A stretch of 64,000 nucleotides of DNA, taken from assembly GCA_963277665.1 (NCBI GenBank), contig OY728123.1, positions 628,864,915 through 628,928,914 on the forward strand, given 5' to 3'. Positions within the stretch are counted from its first letter, which is position 1. Every line of letters starts with the position of its first letter. The position numbers were made by a program, and so were the translations under genes. This DNA is from Viscum album. Its lineage: Eukaryota; Streptophyta; Magnoliopsida; Santalales; Viscaceae. This document shows, one piece after another, positions 11,422-24,195 of this stretch. The notes under the pieces are model-generated. The model did no database searches, was not told where the DNA came from, and worked only from the letters and a program-made list of their open reading frames with translations.

Positions 11422-14400
11422 ATGGGAGCTGGAATGAAAAATCTTGTAGCCATGCTCACACAACTTTCTCAAGCTATGAATCATGCAGGATTTCCAAACG
11501 AACAAAGGAGGGAGCAACATTCTGTTGAATCCTTCATGAGGCAGCGTCCACCTTCTTTCAGCGGGTCTACTGATCCATTAGTTGCAGAACAATGGATTAG
11601 TACTACTGAAAAGATATTTTCAGTTCTTCAATGTTCTGAACATGATAAAGTCATCCTAGCAGTGTATCGTTTGGAAGGAGATGCTGATCAATGGTGGAAT
11701 CTTGTTAAGAATACGAGGCAAAGGGATGAAATTGAGTCTATGGAATGGGACGATTTCAAGAACTTATTTTTCAATAAGTACTTCCCTCGTATTCTCCGAA
11801 CAAAGATGGAGAAAGAGTTTCTTGAACTGAAGCAAAGGGATGATGAATCTGTTAGTACCTATGAAGCAAATTTTACAAGACTTGCAAGGTACGCTTCTGG
11901 TATTATTATCCAACCTGAGAGCAAGATCGATCGATTCTTTAGTGGCTTAAAACCAAGTCTTCGAAGGGAGTTAGCCATAAGGGACTTCAATAGCTACGAG
12001 GAAATCGTTCGATGTGCTCTCAAAGTCGAGATGGAGATTGGAGTAACCCATCAGTCACATGGGTTTGATAAGAAGAGGAAGATGGAATTCAAAGAAAAAT
12101 CTAAAGAGCACATGGAAAAGAAGATGAGCTTTTCCTTATCCTCAAAGTGTGGAAAGAAACATGGAGGGAGTTGTCTTAAAGGGACAAGTAAATGTTTCAA
12201 ATGTGGAAAGGAAGGTCATCGGGCATTTGAATGCCGCGATAATGGGAAGAAGATGTCTAATGATTCAAACAAAGGAAGGGATACACAGAATGATCCTACT
12301 ACACTTCAATGTTTCAAGTGCAAGGAGATGGGGCATTATGCCAATCAATGCCCAAATCCAAGGGTTGATGATGATGGTCGACATCAACAAAATCTTAAGG
12401 CTAAAGACAAAGGAAAGTCACATGCAATTTCTATCAGCGATGTGGAGTACGATAACGAAGTGGTGAAAGGTACACTTACCATCCACTCTAAAGTAGCAAA
12501 TGTTTTATTTGATTCTGGATCCACCCACTCTTTTATTTCTAAAGAATTTTCTAAGGGTATCACCGTATTACCTCAACAATTAGATGTTGAGTTAGCTGTG
12601 ACAACACCTAATGGCACAACAGTCGCATCAGAAGTTTATAATTCTTCTCCGATCGAAGTTTGTGGGAAAGTGCTTCCTGCAAATCTTGTGATCCTTCCTT
12701 TAGTGGAATTTGATGTGATTCTTGGCATGGATTGGCTTTCTCTACATGGAGCTCATATCAATTGCCAAAGAAGGAAAGTCACATTTCATATTCCAGATCA
12801 ATCTATGATCGTCTATCAATGCAAGGATGAACATAACCTTCCAGTGGAAATTTCTTCCATCTTGTGGGTATTGATTCCACTAAATGAAGGTTATTTATCT
12901 CAAATAGTTGGTGAGAAACTCACGATTAAGAATATGCCCATTGTACGGGAGTTTGATGATGTCTTTCCGGAGGAATTACCGGGTCTTCCACCAAATCGTG
13001 AAGTTGAGTTTTCAATAGAACTCGTACCGGGTGCTTTGCCTATTTCAAAGACACCTTATAGAATGGCCCCAATTGAGTTGCAGGAATTGAAGAAGCAACT
13101 CCAAGAGAATCTTGATAAGGGATTCATACGCCCTAGTGCGTCACCTTGGGGAGCACCTGTTCTATTTGTTAAGAAGAAAGATGGATCAATGAGACTCTGC
13201 ATTGATTATCGAGAACTTAACAAGATCACTATCAAGAACAAATATCCTCTCCCACGCATTGATGACTTATTTGACCAACTACGCGGAGCTCAATACTTTT
13301 CCAATATTGATCTTCGCTCAGGGTATCATCAATTAAGGGTCAAAAGGGAGGATATACCAAAGACGGCTTTCCGTACAAGGTATGGACACTATGAATTTAT
13401 AGTAATGCCATTTGGTCTTACTAATGCCCCTGCTATCTTCATGGATCTAATGAATAGAGTCTTTAGAGACTATCTTGATCAATTTGTGGTAGTCTTTATA
13501 GACGATATTCTTGTCTATTCAAAGAGCAAGGAAGAGCATGAAGATCACTTGAGAATTATATTGAAGACCCTGAGAAAGGAGAAGCTTTATGCCAAATTTA
13601 CCAAGTGTGAATTTTGGCTTCAAAAAGTTGCATTTTTGGGTCATATAATCTCAAAAGAGGGGATATCTGTAGATCCAGAAAAAACAGAGGTTATCGAAAG
13701 ATGGTCAAGACCAACAACAGTAACTGAGATCCGAAGTTTTCTTGGTTTGGATGGATATTATCGACGTTTTGTAAAAGATTTTTCACGATTATTTAATCCA
13801 CTCACCAAGTTGACTTGGAAAGGAGTTAAGTTTGTCTGGACAGAGGAATGTGAAGAGAATTTCAAGGAGTTGAAAAGAAGGTTATCCAGTGCACCTGTGC
13901 TCACACTGCCTTGTAGTGGAGAACGGTTTGTGATCTACAGTGATGCATCCAAGAAGGTATTGGGGTGTGTTCTTATGCAAAATGATATGGTGATAGCTTA
14001 TGCCTCACGACAGTTGAAAATCCATGAGCAAAATTACCCAACACATGATTTGGAGTTGGCTGCGGTAATCTTTGCATTAAAGATTTGGAGGCATTACCTT
14101 TATGGTGAAAGGTGTGATATTTATACTGATCATAAAAGTTTACAAGTATATTTTCACACAAAAGGAGCTGAATATGCGTCAAAGAAGATGGTTGGAGCTG
14201 ATTAAGGATTATGACAGCTCGATCCATTACCACCCTGGGAAAGCAAACAAGGTGGCAGATGCATTAAGTCGACAAGACCATGCTAGTTTATCCATGATGA
14301 GGATCACAAAAGATCCAATATTTATGGATTTACAAAGGATGGATCTTGGAATTATAATGGAAGGGGAAAAATCTTATCTTTCTCAAATGAATGTTCAACC

Positions 14401-15823
14401 ATCTATACATGTGAATATTAAAGAGGCACAGAAAGAAGATGCCGAGTTACAAAAGAAGGTGAGAAATGTTCCTGAATTCAACCTTGATTGTGATGGGATA
14501 ATAAAGTTCAGGAATCAAGTTTGTGTTCCTCCCATCCCTGAATTAAAGAAGGAGCTGCTGGATGAGGCTCATAGTTCTTCATTCTCTATTCATCCTGGAA
14601 GCACGAAGATGTATAGGGACCTGAAAGAGTACTTCTGGTGGGATGGCATGAAAAGAGATGTTGCTGAATATGTCTCTCGATGCTTGGTTTGTCAACAAGT
14701 TAAAGATGAGAGACAGAAGTCTAAGGGGATGTTACAACCATTACCCATACCCGAATGGAAATGGGAAAACATCACTATGGACTTTGTCACCGGACTTCCT
14801 AAAACATCCAAAGGCAATAATGCTATTTGGGTCATAGTTGATCGTCTTACAAAGTCTGCACACTTCATTGCTATTAGAGAGGATTTCTCTCTAGATCAGC
14901 TTGCCAGGATATATGTAAAGGAAGTGGTAGAATTGCATGGAGTACCACTTTCTATTATATCTGATCGGGATCCGAGATTTACCTCGAAGTTCTGGCGAAG
15001 TCTTCAGCATACTCTGGATACAGAGTTGAGTTTCAGCACTGCTTATCATCCCCAGACAGACGGTCAGTCTGAGAGAACAATTCAAACCCTAGAAGATATG
15101 TTGAGAGCTTGCTCTATGGATTTCAAAGGAGGTTGGGATCAACACCTACCTTTGGTGGAATTTTCTTATAATAATAGATTTCACTCCAGTATTCAGATGG
15201 CTCCTTATGAAGCTCTCTATGGAAAGAAATGCAGGACTCCAACTTGCTGGGATGAAGTTAGGGAAAGAAAGCTATTAGGACCTGATCTCGTTGATGAAAT
15301 GGAAGAAAAGGTCAGATCTATTCAACAACACATAAGACCAGCTCAGAGTCGACAGAAAAGTTATGCCGACAACCAAAGAAAAGACCTAGAGTTTGAAGTG
15401 GGCGATAAAGTGTTCTTACGAATATCTCCCTGGAAGAGGGTTATGAGATTTGGAAAGAAGGGGAAGTTGAGCCCTAGATATATCGGTCCTTTCAAAATAC
15501 TAGATCGTGTTGGGAAGGTAGCTTACCGATTGGCGCTTCCACCGAATCTCTCTCAAGTTCACGATGTGTTCCATGTATCTCTCCTGAGAAAGTACATACC
15601 AGATCCTTCACATGTACTCAGCTCAGAAGTTGTACCGCTGGAGCAAGATCTTTCTTATGAAGAACAGCCGATAGAGATTCTGGATCGTAGCGAAAAAGTC
15701 CTACGAAACAAGACCACTCGCTTGGTGAAAGTTTTATGGAGGAACCACCAACTTGAAGAAGCTACATGGGAGCTTGAGGATATGATGAGGGAGAAGTATC
15801 CTCATCTGTTTGTTACAAAGTGA
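11422..15823 (+). pseudogene. gag-pol of unit 2, one-base insertion in RNase H
   Basis: It is collinear with units 1 and 3 up to codon 907. An extra C at 14143, just after the third RNase H aspartate (D903 in YTDHKSL), shifts the frame. The first frame ends at 14205, and the remainder of RNase H, the whole integrase and the chromodomain stay open in the +1 frame to 15823. Besides the shift there are private substitutions, including K to N in the conserved RT motif before DLRSGYHQ (near 13303) and A to D in the GLAGYYRRF motif (near 13750). Gag, protease and RT could still be made, but no integrase fusion. The frame opens at the first ATG after the shared TGA (11353-11355). Confidence 0.93.
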
Positions 15824-15849
15824 CGAATTTCGAGGGCGAAATTCTTTTT

Positions 15850-15862
15850 AAGGGGGGTAGAA
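15850..15862 (+). other. Polypurine tract, unit 2
   Basis: AAGGGGGGTAGAA immediately precedes LTR3 and is identical to the unit 1 tract. Confidence 0.88.
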
Positions 15863-18800
15863 TGTAACACCCGAGACTTTTTAAATCATCAAAGGAAACT
15901 TTTTCTACACAACACTTACTTAGCTTGCTTTACACGCAATCGCGACCTTCCTCGATAGCTTGCGTCGTACGCAATACCGAGTTTCACTAAACAACAATAT
16001 GCTATTAAAACTAGCCGTTATGAATAGTAATAACCACTTTTTGAAATTTTATAAATTTTATTTTTCAAAATGGACTTCATTTTTGGACTCAGAATATCGA
16101 AATTAGCCTAGGGTGAAATTTTGGTATTTTTCTGAAAACTTTCAATTTTTGATGAATAGTGAAACCACTAAGTGGTAGGTTAAAAACTGGATTTTGCATA
16201 AAACTTAATTTTACCGCTTCTGTGAATGGAATTTCAAAAATCCGACAGACACGGTTAATATCAAGGACTAAAATGTGGTTCAATGAGATGAAAATAATTT
16301 TTGGTGAATAGTAACTTTTTACTTTTTTTTACCACGGTTAATAGTAAATAGGGTAACTAAGGGTAAATATGATATTACTATTACCCTAAAACGTGTCCTA
16401 ATCCTATTGGACAAGTGTATTTCGACCAAAAACAAACTTAGGAATAAAATATGACCATTTAGGCCCACTTGGGTTAGATTAAGACATTTATTATTAATTT
16501 ATTTAAAGAAGGGTTAAAAGAGTTAAAATCAAAGTATATTTACTAAAACATTTTTAATATGGGGTTATACATAAGATAAATTCGATTGTAAATATTCATT
16601 AGAAATCTAAAAAGATTTCCTACATGATGGTATTTTATTTTTAATTTTTAGACATCAAATAAATTAATTTATTTATGACACAAAGATGATGCAGTAATTA
16701 TCTTGTTAACGAAATATTGACATAATCGATGTTATAAACACCAAAATAAATGTAATTTGAGACTTTTTATGAATTCCACTAATTTTCTAGGTTACTATGA
16801 TATATTAATGTTGATTTAATTAACTTGGTTAGAACATTTAATTCTGTTATGACTTTCACAAAAATCATATATCAAATAGTGTCAAAATTGGCACAAAATA
16901 GTTTTTAAATCAAATATTATATTATTAATTGTTATTGTATTCCTAAAAATCTAAGGTTCGGCCAAATGATTTAGATAAGGATATATATATTAATAATAAA
17001 CAATTTGGGGTTCGTTTGGCATGTTATTGTAAGTGTATTAACCATATAGTGAAAGAAAACAAAAAGACATGGTAAAAGTTAAATTATTTAACTTAGAGTT
17101 AAATCTAATTGATAAGGTTAAAATAATATCCTAAACTTGTCTAAATTCTATTTGTTGATAGGCTTTCGACCCCTCCCCACCTTATCTTAGAAATAAGACC
17201 CTTTGGAACCATTATAAACCGATTTTGACTTTAATATAAAATAATATTTTGAGATATTCCTAAGGTGCCCCTCTCCTCCCTTATAAAAGGGCACCTCCTC
17301 CCCCTCCTCCTCACACCAAATTGAGCACTCAAGCTCGGCCAACCCCTGCCATTTTCCCCTCTCCACTTCCCTAGAATAGTCCTAGAGGTCCTGGTCTTCT
17401 CCAAAGACCACTCTTAGTTCCCTAAGTGGAGGATTCAAAGAGGCGTTCCAAAGAAGAGGTAATATCCATTACCGATCTTTACAATTTCTTTCGTCTTCAA
17501 CTTCTTCTTCTTTAGTTGTTTCATGACAAATTAATAACATCAGTATTACTTACACACTGATATGTTATTATAAATATGAAACAACCCTAATTCACCTTCT
17601 ATCCATCCTACGGAAAAATGAAATCACCGCGCGTGCGTACGTACGGAATACCGTCTCCACGCCGTGGTGTAATCTATTTTCCACCATCACCTTACAAGGA
17701 TGGGTATAATGGTGTAATGAGTAACTATATATGATTATTATGAAGTAATTTTGATACTGAAATAATATATATATACTCCAATACAATTCCACGATCATAG
17801 GAACGATATCATCACTCGTGCGTACGTACGGAATATCGTCTCCACGATGTGATGCGACTCGTTCTACATGATCTTCATTTCATAATAATTATATAAATGA
17901 ATTGAATGAATGAATATGGTATATACTACACTAATACCATTCTGGAAATGAATTATCTATAACCTAAAGATAAGAATAAGAACTTATTCGACAAAACACG
18001 TATAAGAACAAAAAGTTATAAAGACCCGAGTAACAAGTAACAATGAAATATTACTAACAAGAAGCTAATAATATGACCATATATGATATCATATCAATAT
18101 GTATGATTCTGGAATAAGTCAATAACATTATTTAAACCATTATACAGGAGCTTCGGACACGAACAAAGCAAATCGGACCTAAGGTAATGGAAATATCACA
18201 ATCTCATTTTTATTCGAGATTGTTTATTCGTAAGTATCTACTGGGGTGTATTTTATCATCCACATCCATGTTCCCTCAATATGTAATATTGTTTCCATCC
18301 ACTTGCAATAGTTTAAATACAATTTTACCCTTAGGTGAGTTTTTAGTAAAGAATATGAAAGGAATCTTTTGTCGTTTTTCGTACGAGGTACTTTTTGACT
18401 TTTCCGACAAAAGTACGAAGAATGTTTTTTTTTAACTTATACGGCATGAATGGATTTTTAAAACATTATTTCCAAGAAGCTTCCTTTACAAGTTTTCAAG
18501 TTTATTTTTAATCAACTTCTTTTAGTTTATAATTGTATGACATGTTAAGAAAAGAAAAGAGTTTTTGAAGAAGAAAGGATATTTTCCTCAAGAATGGAGT
18601 TCAAGTGTTTTATCAAAATTATTTTCCATCTAAGATAATAAAGGGTTCTGTTTTTATCCCTATTATTACATTGATTTGATTATGTTGTAAGTGAATTATT
18701 TTTATGAAGTCATTTACCTTTTAAGATTTGTTTTTGATGTCATGATGTTTCAAGAATCCCATTTTTATTACATGTGTTATGTGACGATGTATGATTTATG

Positions 18801-19451
18801 ATTTATGTGGCACACATAAGAAAGGATTCATTATAAGATGGGTGGGACCTATATCTCCCTTCAATGCATTGGGTAAAGACTTTATATCTCATGAGATAGA
18901 CATGGCTGGAACGGAAGGTTATTTTGGTTCAGTGATACAGGACTGAAACGAGGAGTGAACTCGGTTCAGAAAGGGACTTTGTCCACTAAGATAGTCTTGG
19001 CAATGAGTCATGACTAACAAGAAATGATTTTCCATGATTATGTGTGCATGCCACAAAGTTTCAAGTTTCATGTTATGATTATGGGGATCTCATTTTCACT
19101 TCTATGATTTATTAAGATTTTATGATCTCTTTTGCAGGTTTTGATTTTCAAAAAGATATGATATGATTTTTATTTCCTTTATTGCCCTTGCTGAGCATTT
19201 GAGATCACCCTTTTATGTTTTCTTTTCCCCAGGACAGGAAGATGGATATTAAGTAGAATATGCTAAAAGGGACCCTAGATATGATGAAATAAATGGGAGA
19301 CACTGTAGAAGATTTATGAACCAGTTGTTTATGTTTCCCAGTTTCTAAAGACACTATACCTATACGGTCCTTTGTGGTTTTATCATATGTTGTAATAAGT
19401 ATGCTTCAATTTTGAAGTATTAACAATGTATGTAAAGTATGGGTCGTTATA
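15863..19451 (+). repeat. LTR3 of array A (complete, 3589 bp)
   Basis: It has the same ends and length as LTR2 and is shared between units 2 and 3. Private changes include a broken TTGAC palindrome (16879-16894), loss of the strong GTAAGG donor (GTAATG near 18184) and GAGATCACC near 19200. The TATA box is at 17282-17288. Confidence 0.94.
17282..17288 (+). promoter_or_regulatory. TATA box of LTR3, upstream of the intact unit
   Basis: TATAAAA sits in the conserved CT-rich context. This LTR is the 5' LTR of unit 3, the only unit with an undamaged gag-pol frame. Confidence 0.72.
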
Positions 19452-19453
19452 GT

Positions 19454-19465
19454 TGGTATCAAAGG
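19454..19465 (+). other. Primer-binding site, unit 3
   Basis: TGGTATCAAAGG lies two bases after the LTR3 end. Confidence 0.88.
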
Positions 19466-19755
19466 AAAGGTATAGTCAACCTTTGGAAACTAGGATGTGA
19501 AAGCCTTAGTAAGAACCCTAAGGATAAGTCTAAGCATAGAACACAATCTTAGTGTTTTAGAAATGGCCTTTAATAACCTAGGATAAGACCTTAAGCATGA
19601 AAATTTTATTCTTGAATTATGTGGTTTCCTATTATAATTAGTGTTTCTCACACTATTCTTCTTGGTTTTAGTCAATGGCTGGAACCTGAAGGAACCGTGT
19701 TAATGCGGAATGCGATGGGCAATGCAATGATTGTCCCCATGAGCAACCAAACGAT

Positions 19756-22700
19756 ATGGGAGCTGGAATGCAAAATCTTGTAGCCATGCTCACACAACTT
19801 TCTCAAGCTATGAATCATGCAGGATTTCCAAACGAACAAAGGAGGGAGCAACATTCTGTTGAATCCTTCATGAGGCAGCGTCCACCTTCTTTCAGCGGGT
19901 CTACTGATCCATTAGTTGCAGAACAATGGATTAGTACTACTGAAAAGATATTTTCAGTTCTTCAATGTTCTGAACATGATAAAGTCATCCTAGCAGTGTA
20001 TCGTTTGGAAGGAGATGCTGATCAATGGTGGAATCTTGTTAAGAATACGAGGCAAAGGGATGAAATTGAGTCTATGGAATGGGACGAGTTCAAGAACTTA
20101 TTTTTCAATAAGTACTTCCCTCGTATTCTCCGAACAAAGATAGAGAAAGAGTTTCTTGAACTGAAGCAAAGGGATGATGAATCTGTTAGTACCTATGAAG
20201 CAAATTTTACAAGACTTGCAAGGTACGCTTCTGGTATTATTATCCAACCTGAGAGCCAGATCGATCGATTCTTTAGTGGCTTAAAACCAAGTCTTCGAAG
20301 GGCGTTAGCCATAAGGGACTTCAATAGCTACGAGGAAATCGTTCGATGTGCTCTCAAAGTCGAGATGGAGATTGGAGTAACCCATCAGTCACATGGGTTT
20401 GATAAGAAGAGGAAGATGGAATTCAAAGAAAAATCTAAAGAGCACACGGAAAAGAAGATGAGCTTTTCCTTATCCTCAAAGTGTGGAAGGAAACATGGAG
20501 GGAGTTGTCTTAAAGGGACAAGTAAATGTTTCAAATGTGGAAAGGAAGGTCATCGGGCATTTGAATGCCGCGATAATGGGAAGAAGATGTCTAATGATTC
20601 AAACAAAGGAAGGGATACACAGAATGATCCTACTACACTTCAATGTTTCAAGTGCAAGGAGATGGGGCATTATGCCAATCAATGCCCAAATCCAAGGGTT
20701 GATGATGATGGTCGACATCAACAAAATCTTAAGGCTAAAGACAAAGGAAAGTCACATGCAATTTCTATCAGCGATGTGGAGTACGATAACGAAGTGGTGA
20801 AAGGTACACTTACCATCCACTCTAAAGTAGAAAATGTTTTATTTGATTCTGGATCCACCCACTCTTTTATTTCTAAAGAATTTTCTAAGGGTATCACCGT
20901 ATTACCTCAACAATTAGATGTTGAGTTAGCTGTGACAACACCTAATGGCACAACAGTCGCATCAGAAGTTTATAATTCTTCTCCGATCGAAGTTTGTGGG
21001 AAAGTGCTTCCTGCAAATCTTGTGATCCTTCCTTTAGTGGAATTTGATGTGATTCTTGGCATGGATTGGCTTTCTCTACATGGAGCTCATATCAATTTCC
21101 AAAGAAGGGAAGTCACATTTCATATTCCAGATCAATCTACGATCGTCTATCAATGCAAGGATGAACATAACCTTCCAGTGGAAATTTCTTCCATCTTGTG
21201 GGTATTGATTCCACTAAATGAAGGTTATTTATCTCAAATAGTTGGTGAGAAACTCACGATTAAGAATATTCCCATTGTACGGGAGTTTGATGATGTCTTT
21301 CCGGAGGAATTACCGGGTCTTCCACCAAATCGTGAAGTTGAGTTTTCAATAGAACTCGTACCGGGTGCTTTGCCTTTTTCAAAGACACCTTATAGAATGG
21401 CCCCAATTGAGTTGCAGGAATTGAAGAAGCAACTCCAAGAGAATCTTGATAAGGGATTCATACGCCCTAGTGCGTCACCTTGGGGAGCACCTGTTCTATT
21501 TGTTAAGAAGAAAGATGGATCAATGAGACTCTGCATTGATTATCGAGAACTTAACAAGATCACTATCAAGAACAAATATCCTCTCCCACGCATTGATGAC
21601 TTATTTGACCAACTACGCGGAGCTCAATACTTTTCCAAGATTGATCTTCGCTCAGGGTATCATCAATTAAGGGTCAAAAGGGAGGATATACCAAAGACGG
21701 CTTTCCGTACAAGGTATGGACACTATGAATTTATAGTAATGCCATTTGGTCTTACTAATGCCCCTGCTATCTTCATGGATCTAATGAATAGAGTCTTTAG
21801 AGACTATCTTGATCAATTTGTGGTAGTCTTTATAGACGATATTCTTGTCTATTCAAAGAGAAAGGAAGAGCATGAAGATCACTTGAGAATTATATTGAAG
21901 ACCCTGAGAAAGGAGAAGCTTTATGCCAAATTTACCAAGTGTGAATTTTGGCTTCAAAAAGTTGCATTTTTGGGTCATATAATCTCAAAAGAGGGGATAT
22001 CTGTAGATCCAGCAAAAACAGAGGTTATCGAAAGATGGTCAAGACCAACAACAGTAACTGAGATCCGAAGTTTTCTTGGTTTGGCTGGATATTATCGACG
22101 TTTTGTAAAAGATTTTTCACAATTATTTAATCCACTCACCAAGTTGACTCGGAAAGGAGTTAAGTTTGTCTGGACAGAGGAATGTGAAGAGAATTTGAAG
22201 GAGTTGAAAAGAAGGTTATCTAGTGCACCTGTGCTCACACTGCCTTGTAGTGGAGAACGGTTTGTGATCTACAGTGATGCATCCAAGAAGGGATTGGGGT
22301 GTGTTCTTATGCAAAATGATATGGTGATAGCTTATGCCTCACGACAGTTGAAAATCCATGAGCAAAATTACCCAACACATGATTTGGAGTTGGCTGCGGT
22401 AATCTTTGCATTAAAGATTTGGAGGCATTACCTTTATGGTGAAAGGTGTGATATTTATACTGATCATAAAAGTTTAAAGTATATTTTCACACAAAAGGAG
22501 CTGAATATGCGTCAAAGAAGATGGTTGGAGCTGATTAAGGATTATGACTGCTCGATCCATTACCACCCTGGGAAAGCAAACAAGGTGGCAGATGCATTAA
22601 GTCGACAAGACCATGCTAGTTTATCCATGATGAGGATCACAAAAGATCCAATATTTATGGATTTACAAAGGATGGATCTTGGAATTATAATGGAAGGGGA

Positions 22701-24156
22701 AAAATCTTATCTTTCTCAAATGAATGTTCAACCATCTATACATGTGAAGATTAAAGAGGCACAGAAAGAAGATGTCGAGTTACAAAAGAAGGTGAGAAAT
22801 GTTCCTGAATTCAACCTTGATTGTGATGGGATAATAAAGTTCAGGAATCGAGTTTGTGTTCCTCCCATCCCTGAATTAAAGAAGGAGCTGCTGGATGAGG
22901 CTCATAGTTCTTCATTCTCTATTCATCCTGGAAGCACGAAGATGTATAGGGACCTGAAAGAGTACTTCTGGTGGGATGGCATGAAAAGAGATGTTGCTGA
23001 ATATGTCTCTCGATGCTTGGTTTGTCAACAAGTTAAAGCTGAGAGACAGAAGTCTAAGGGGATGTTACAACCATTACCCATACCCGAATGGAAATGGGAA
23101 AACATCACTATGGACTTTGTCACCGGACTTCCTAAAACATCCAAAGGCAATAATGCTATTTGGGTCATAGTTGATCGTCTTACAAAGTCTGCACACTTCA
23201 TTGCTATTAGAGAGGATTTCTCTCTAGATCAGCTTGCCAGGATATATGTAAAGGAAGTGGTAGAATTGCATGGAGTACCACTTTCTATTATATCTGATCG
23301 GGATCCGAGATTTACCTCGAAGTTCTGGCGAAGTCTTCAGCATACTCTGGATACAGAGTTGAGTTTCAGCACTGCTTATCATCCCCAGACAGACGGTCAG
23401 TCTGAGAGAACAATTCAAACCCTAGAAGATATGTTGAGAGCTTGCTCTATGGATTTCAAAGGAGGTTGGGATCAACACCTACCTTTGGTGGAATTTTCTT
23501 ATAATAATAGCTTTCACTCCAGTATTCAGATGGCTCCTTATGAAGCTCTCTATGGAAAGAAATGCAGGACTCCAACTTGCTGGGATGAAGTTAGGGAAAG
23601 AAAGCTATTAGGACCTGATCTCGTTGATGAAATGGCAGAAAAGGTCAGATCTATTCAACAACACATAAGAGCAGGTCAGAGTCGACAGAAAAGTTATGCC
23701 GACAACCGAAGAAAAGACCTAGAGTTTGAAGTGGGCGATAAAGTGTTCTTACGAATATCTCCCTGGAAGAGGGTTATGAGATTTGGAAAGAAGGGGAAGT
23801 TGAGCCCTAGATATATCGGTCCTTTTGAAATACTAGATCGTGTTGGGAAGGTAGCTTACCGATTGGCGCTTCCACCGAATCTCTCTCAAGTTCACGATGT
23901 GTTCCATGTATCTCTCCTGAGAAAGTACATACCAGATCCTTCACATGTACTCAGCTCAGAAGTTGTACCGCTGGAGCAAGATCTTTCTTATGAAGAACAG
24001 CCGATAGAGATTCGGGATCGTAGCGAAAAAGTCCTACGAAACAAGACCACTCGCTTGGTGAAAGTTTTATGGAGGAACCACCAACTTGAAGAAGCTACAT
24101 GGGAGCTTGAGGATATAATGAGGGAGAAGTATCCTCATCTGTTTGTTAAAAAGTGA
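19756..24156 (+). CDS. Intact gag-pol polyprotein of unit 3 (Tekay/Del-like chromovirus)
   Basis: This is one 1466-codon frame encoding particle protein and all replication enzymes, presumably cut by its own protease. Gag spans about residues 55-160 and is followed by two CX2CX4HX4C knuckles (near 258 and 297). Protease has [10 protein letters not shown] (D364). RT covers about 545-740 with FIDD (D694, D695). RNase H shows D841, E878 and D903. Integrase has H1050-X6-H1057-X29-C1087-X2-C1090, the catalytic triad D1120, D1181, E1217 with D-X35-E spacing, and a GPF motif near 1355-1357. A chromodomain closes the protein (about 1413-1462); in chromoviruses this directs integration to particular chromatin. 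All catalytic residues are present. The start is the first ATG after the in-frame TGA at 19687-19689, so if the upstream ATG is the true start, translation would need readthrough or leaky scanning. Expression is unknown. Confidence 0.93.
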   Translation: MGAGMQNLVAMLTQLSQAMNHAGFPNEQRREQHSVESFMRQRPPSFSGSTDPLVAEQWISTTEKIFSVLQCSEHDKVILAVYRLEGDADQWWNLVKNTRQRDEIESMEWDEFKNLFFNKYFPRILRTKIEKEFLELKQRDDESVSTYEANFTRLARYASGIIIQPESQIDRFFSGLKPSLRRALAIRDFNSYEEIVRCALKVEMEIGVTHQSHGFDKKRKMEFKEKSKEHTEKKMSFSLSSKCGRKHGGSCLKGTSKCFKCGKEGHRAFECRDNGKKMSNDSNKGRDTQNDPTTLQCFKCKEMGHYANQCPNPRVDDDGRHQQNLKAKDKGKSHAISISDVEYDNEVVKGTLTIHSKVENVLFDSGSTHSFISKEFSKGITVLPQQLDVELAVTTPNGTTVASEVYNSSPIEVCGKVLPANLVILPLVEFDVILGMDWLSLHGAHINFQRREVTFHIPDQSTIVYQCKDEHNLPVEISSILWVLIPLNEGYLSQIVGEKLTIKNIPIVREFDDVFPEELPGLPPNREVEFSIELVPGALPFSKTPYRMAPIELQELKKQLQENLDKGFIRPSASPWGAPVLFVKKKDGSMRLCIDYRELNKITIKNKYPLPRIDDLFDQLRGAQYFSKIDLRSGYHQLRVKREDIPKTAFRTRYGHYEFIVMPFGLTNAPAIFMDLMNRVFRDYLDQFVVVFIDDILVYSKRKEEHEDHLRIILKTLRKEKLYAKFTKCEFWLQKVAFLGHIISKEGISVDPAKTEVIERWSRPTTVTEIRSFLGLAGYYRRFVKDFSQLFNPLTKLTRKGVKFVWTEECEENLKELKRRLSSAPVLTLPCSGERFVIYSDASKKGLGCVLMQNDMVIAYASRQLKIHEQNYPTHDLELAAVIFALKIWRHYLYGERCDIYTDHKSLKYIFTQKELNMRQRRWLELIKDYDCSIHYHPGKANKVADALSRQDHASLSMMRITKDPIFMDLQRMDLGIIMEGEKSYLSQMNVQPSIHVKIKEAQKEDVELQKKVRNVPEFNLDCDGIIKFRNRVCVPPIPELKKELLDEAHSSSFSIHPGSTKMYRDLKEYFWWDGMKRDVAEYVSRCLVCQQVKAERQKSKGMLQPLPIPEWKWENITMDFVTGLPKTSKGNNAIWVIVDRLTKSAHFIAIREDFSLDQLARIYVKEVVELHGVPLSIISDRDPRFTSKFWRSLQHTLDTELSFSTAYHPQTDGQSERTIQTLEDMLRACSMDFKGGWDQHLPLVEFSYNNSFHSSIQMAPYEALYGKKCRTPTCWDEVRERKLLGPDLVDEMAEKVRSIQQHIRAGQSRQKSYADNRRKDLEFEVGDKVFLRISPWKRVMRFGKKGKLSPRYIGPFEILDRVGKVAYRLALPPNLSQVHDVFHVSLLRKYIPDPSHVLSSEVVPLEQDLSYEEQPIEIRDRSEKVLRNKTTRLVKVLWRNHQLEEATWELEDIMREKYPHLFVKK

Positions 24157-24182
24157 CGAATTTCGAGGGTGAAATTCTTTTT

Positions 24183-24195
24183 AAGGGGGGTAGAA
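24183..24195 (+). other. Polypurine tract, unit 3
   Basis: AAGGGGGGTAGAA immediately precedes LTR4. Confidence 0.88.
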
